Positions 61,497-64,000 of a stretch of DNA of 64,000 bases are shown here, in pieces. The first letter of the stretch is position 1. Each line of letters starts with the position of its first letter. The DNA is from Candidatus Planktophila sp. (GTDB taxonomy: Bacteria > Actinomycetota > Actinomycetes > Nanopelagicales > Nanopelagicaceae): assembly GCA_030681675.1 (NCBI GenBank), contig JAUXRP010000040.1, forward strand, positions 1 to 64,000, given 5' to 3'. The notes under the pieces are model-generated. The model saw only the letters and a list, made by a program, of their open reading frames with translations. It had not been told where the DNA came from and ran no database searches. The translations under genes and the position numbers were made by a program.

Positions 61497-62608
61497 GGAA
61501 ATTAATATTTATTCTACTTTCACTTTTCTTTCTGTTCATAACTTTACCTTTCGCCTCCGCCGAAGGATCTGTTGTGCGCATTACGAGCACTGTGCATCAA
61601 AATTTCACGGGAGAATTTGTCAATGATGATCTTGCTCAAGAACTAACTCCTTCTGGGAGATTAGGTCAGTTGGTATTTACACCTTTTAAGGAATCAAAAA
61701 TCTGGGCGGTTGATCCGGCTTTGATTGATGAAGTTATAGCGATGACAGGTAATTACATTCTTGTTGGAGGCGCTACTCCAAGTGGCAAGGGAATTGCCCT
61801 CTCGTGGCTAACTCAATTGAGGGAAATTACGAGTAATAATGAAGTTATTGCTTTAGCATATGGAAATCCAGATGTAGTGCTTGCCAAACGCTTAGCTCCA
61901 AGTGAGTTACGGGCGTATTTTGCTTATGGGAAAACTGCTCTGGAATTAGCTTTAGGGCGCAACGTCGGCAGTGAGCCAAACCAACTCTGGAACGTTGGAA
62001 CATCAAAAATGAGCAGTGAATTAAGTAGAGCCTACGGTGAATCGCGAAAAGATTTAACCCGTTTATCAAGGGTCGTCAGCTCGCCTGAGCTCGTACAACT
62101 GCGCATGAGTTTGGCGCGATTATTATCGCCATCACTCAAAGTTAAGGAGCAAGCCGCGTTTTCAGTTAATGCGCGTATTGCAGTTGATGCGCAGGTTCAA
62201 AAACTTCGGATAGTTAGGGGTAAATACCAACTCACTACTGAGATGAGCTCTCTTCCAGTAACAGTGATTAATGAGTTTCCGGTTGAGGTCACGGTGAATA
62301 TACGCATGGTGGCAGGAAATGCGCGAATCATTGTCGATAGCTTTACGGGAGTGGTACTACCTGCTCTTTCTAAGCTCCAACTAGAACTCAACGCCTTTGT
62401 AATTGCACCCGGCCAAACAGTTGTTCTTGCTCAGATTACAGATGCTCTCGGAATTAGTGTGGTGCCTTCAGCGGTTTTAGAGCTTAATGCGACGGTTATC
62501 GATTCGCGGGTAACCTGGTTCACGACTGGAGCGGCAATACTTCTCTTATTGGCTGCAATTGCTCAAAGTGTACGTCGAATAAAGAGGGGGCGACAAAGTG
62601 AAATCTAA
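61493..62608 (+). CDS. Short DUF6049-like secreted membrane protein
   Basis: 371 residues. Signal-like helix (LIFILLSLFFLFITLPFASA), an extracytoplasmic body and a single C-terminal helix (WFTTGAAILLLLAAIAQSV) with a basic tail. Position between nudix and murJ matches the DUF6049 protein of other actinobacteria, but those are about twice as long. Sequence similarity is weak, so the call rests on context. Overlaps murJ start by 11 bases. Confidence 0.6.
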   Translation: MRKLIFILLSLFFLFITLPFASAEGSVVRITSTVHQNFTGEFVNDDLAQELTPSGRLGQLVFTPFKESKIWAVDPALIDEVIAMTGNYILVGGATPSGKGIALSWLTQLREITSNNEVIALAYGNPDVVLAKRLAPSELRAYFAYGKTALELALGRNVGSEPNQLWNVGTSKMSSELSRAYGESRKDLTRLSRVVSSPELVQLRMSLARLLSPSLKVKEQAAFSVNARIAVDAQVQKLRIVRGKYQLTTEMSSLPVTVINEFPVEVTVNIRMVAGNARIIVDSFTGVVLPALSKLQLELNAFVIAPGQTVVLAQITDALGISVVPSAVLELNATVIDSRVTWFTTGAAILLLLAAIAQSVRRIKRGRQSEI

Positions 62609-64000
62609 CGAGCTATTTCGAGCCTCTGGAATCATGGCGCTTGGAACAATTATTTCTCGAATCACTGGATTTATTCGAGGTATTTTGATTGTGGCAGTTC
62701 TGGGTACGACATTGTTGGCTGACACATACAACGTGGCAAATACCATGCCAAATATTCTTTACAACTTACTTGTTGGTGGGGCACTTACAGCGATATTTAT
62801 TCCACAATTAGTTCGCTCATTTGATCAAGAAGATGGTGGGGATGGTTTTGCTTCTCGCTTAATTACAACTATTTCTCTTATATTAATGGTCTTGGTTGTA
62901 GTTGGAGTTTATTTTGCGCCGGCCCTTGTGCGTCTCTATGCCCCTGAATTCTTTACTCCGGGCTTTGAAAGCGAAAAAGAAATTGCGATTGCATTCACTC
63001 GTTATTGTTTACCGCAAATTTTTTTCCTTGGACTCTTCACCATGCTTGGACAAGTTGCAAATGCTCGAGGATCTTTTGGTCCACTTATGTGGGCTCCAAT
63101 TGCTAATAACATCGTTGGCATAATTTTATTTGGCAGTTTTTTATTTTTCTCCTCTGAGATTGCAGTTTCGACGATTACTTCAACTCAAATCCTAATTTTA
63201 GGTTGGGGTACAACTATTAGTGTTGTGGTTCAAGCACTGGTCTTGTTGCCGGTCATTAAGCGCTTAGGTATCAAATTACGCCCGCAGTGGGGTCTAGCAG
63301 GTCTTGGAAAATCCTTTGGTTTGGCGGGGTGGACTTTGCTATATGTTTTAATTTCACAACTCGGTTATCTTGTAACAGTAAATGTTGCTACAAGCGCAGC
63401 GGTGCGAAGTGCCCAAGAGGGTGTGGTTCGAGGAGTCGGATATACCCCTTATACATACGCTTATTTCGTAATGTTATTGCCTTATTCAATCGTCACCATC
63501 TCTATAATCACGGCGATATTGCCACACCTGTCTCGTTTGGCCCTTGCTAAAGACAGTGAAGAGGTTCGCCTTCAGTTGATACGAGCTATTAAGTTAGTTG
63601 GGGTCATTACGATTCCTAGCGCCGTTGCCTTTCTATTTTTCGGTCCCTTAATCACCGAGGTGATTTTTATTGGGGTGCCCGTAGAGGATTCGAGATACAT
63701 CGGTTTTGTTTTATCAGCGTTGAGCTTTGGGCTCGTAGCATTTTCTATTAATTTAATTCTAATCCGAGGCTTTAATGCCTTTGAAGACACCCGTACACAA
63801 GTAATTTCTATACTTCTCATCAATGTGATCTCTGTGGCGCTCTCATATCTCTTCCTTAATATTCTCAAGAATCAATGGGTGACTATCGGTCTTGGGGTGG
63901 CTTTTTCTATTAGTTACATCGTCGGCCTGTTGATTACTCTCTCGCTCTTGAAAAGACATACTGGTCCGCTCAAGATCAGGGATTTCTTTGGGCAACATCT
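62598..64000 (+). CDS. murJ: Lipid II flippase MurJ (5' part, runs off the window)
   Basis: A GTG start at 62598 opens a frame that stays open to the window end (467 codons seen). The protein begins KSNELFRASGIMALGTIISR with RITGFIRGILI, the MurJ/MviN N-terminus, and continues ADTYNVANTMPNILYNLLVGG. About twelve helices are visible. It flips lipid II for peptidoglycan synthesis. Starts inside the previous gene's end. The 3' end is missing only because the window ends. Confidence 0.93.
   Translation, partial: MKSNELFRASGIMALGTIISRITGFIRGILIVAVLGTTLLADTYNVANTMPNILYNLLVGGALTAIFIPQLVRSFDQEDGGDGFASRLITTISLILMVLVVVGVYFAPALVRLYAPEFFTPGFESEKEIAIAFTRYCLPQIFFLGLFTMLGQVANARGSFGPLMWAPIANNIVGIILFGSFLFFSSEIAVSTITSTQILILGWGTTISVVVQALVLLPVIKRLGIKLRPQWGLAGLGKSFGLAGWTLLYVLISQLGYLVTVNVATSAAVRSAQEGVVRGVGYTPYTYAYFVMLLPYSIVTISIITAILPHLSRLALAKDSEEVRLQLIRAIKLVGVITIPSAVAFLFFGPLITEVIFIGVPVEDSRYIGFVLSALSFGLVAFSINLILIRGFNAFEDTRTQVISILLINVISVALSYLFLNILKNQWVTIGLGVAFSISYIVGLLITLSLLKRHTGPLKIRDFFGQH

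Overview
This is chromosomal DNA of a low-GC member of the Actinomycetota (the GC content looks to be in the mid-40s percent by eye). Several features point there: a dnaK-grpE-dnaJ-hspR operon with HAIR operators upstream; a thymidylate kinase fused to an MFS transporter between topA and holB; a DUF5318 gene next to a class A PBP; a nudix - DUF6049-like - murJ series; and an EtfD-type membrane oxidoreductase. The combination of compact actinobacterial gene orders and low GC resembles freshwater Nanopelagicales (acI; Planktophila/Nanopelagicus type). That placement is an inference, not something the sequence proves. No rRNA, tRNA, IS element or CRISPR array was seen.

Layout. (1) 1-2960 is a defence/toxin-antitoxin patch: a Phd-RelE pair, a DprA-like + phosphoribosyltransferase pair that looks like a ShosTA-type system, and a RelB/DinJ antitoxin without a recognisable toxin. 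(2) 3072-8833 holds a secreted type I pullulanase, a VOC protein, a Xre-RES toxin-antitoxin pair and a secreted TAP-like hydrolase. (3) 8817-18135 is the conserved holB - MFS/tmk - topA - hppA block, with a VapBC pair inserted between tmk and topA. (4) 18267-22969 is a beta-glucoside unit: a GH1 glucosidase facing a sugar ABC importer that has no ATPase gene of its own. (5) 23156-27597 has DedA, pyrE, a DUF1800/DUF1501 pair and a BrnT-like/RHH pair. (6) 27594-31388 is the heat-shock operon with two tandem HAIR sites. (7) 31541-35755 is a small AT-rich surface-polysaccharide cassette. (8) 35819-46386 holds etfD, a two-component system, htpX, lemA, a membrane glycosyltransferase, dcd, a long acyl-CoA dehydrogenase and an EamA transporter. 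(9) 46413-64000 is the replication/ribosomal/cell-wall neighbourhood: dnaB, rplI-rpsR-ssb-rpsF, GT87, ponA, DUF5318, cca, nudix, DUF6049-like and the 5' part of murJ. An accessory segment carrying a dimethylglycine-dehydrogenase-like gene, a choline-kinase-like gene and a HEPN-MNT pair lies between dnaB and rplI.

How the parts work together. EtfD and the acyl-CoA dehydrogenase fit one electron route from fatty acyl-CoA to the membrane. The pullulanase, GH1 enzyme and sugar importer indicate use of plant or algal glycans. PonA and MurJ with two membrane glycosyltransferases serve the envelope. The most unusual aspect is the density of toxin-antitoxin or conflict modules (seven loci in about 54 kb), most with a visible palindromic operator. 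The best are a perfect 40-bp palindrome covering promoter and start codon of a DNA-binding MNT antitoxin (52668-52707), and the ShosTA-like pair (646-2335). Other notable sites are a cluster of DnaA-box-like sequences upstream of dnaB and a leader hairpin that appears to mask the rpsF ribosome-binding site. Many genes appear to be transcribed without a leader.
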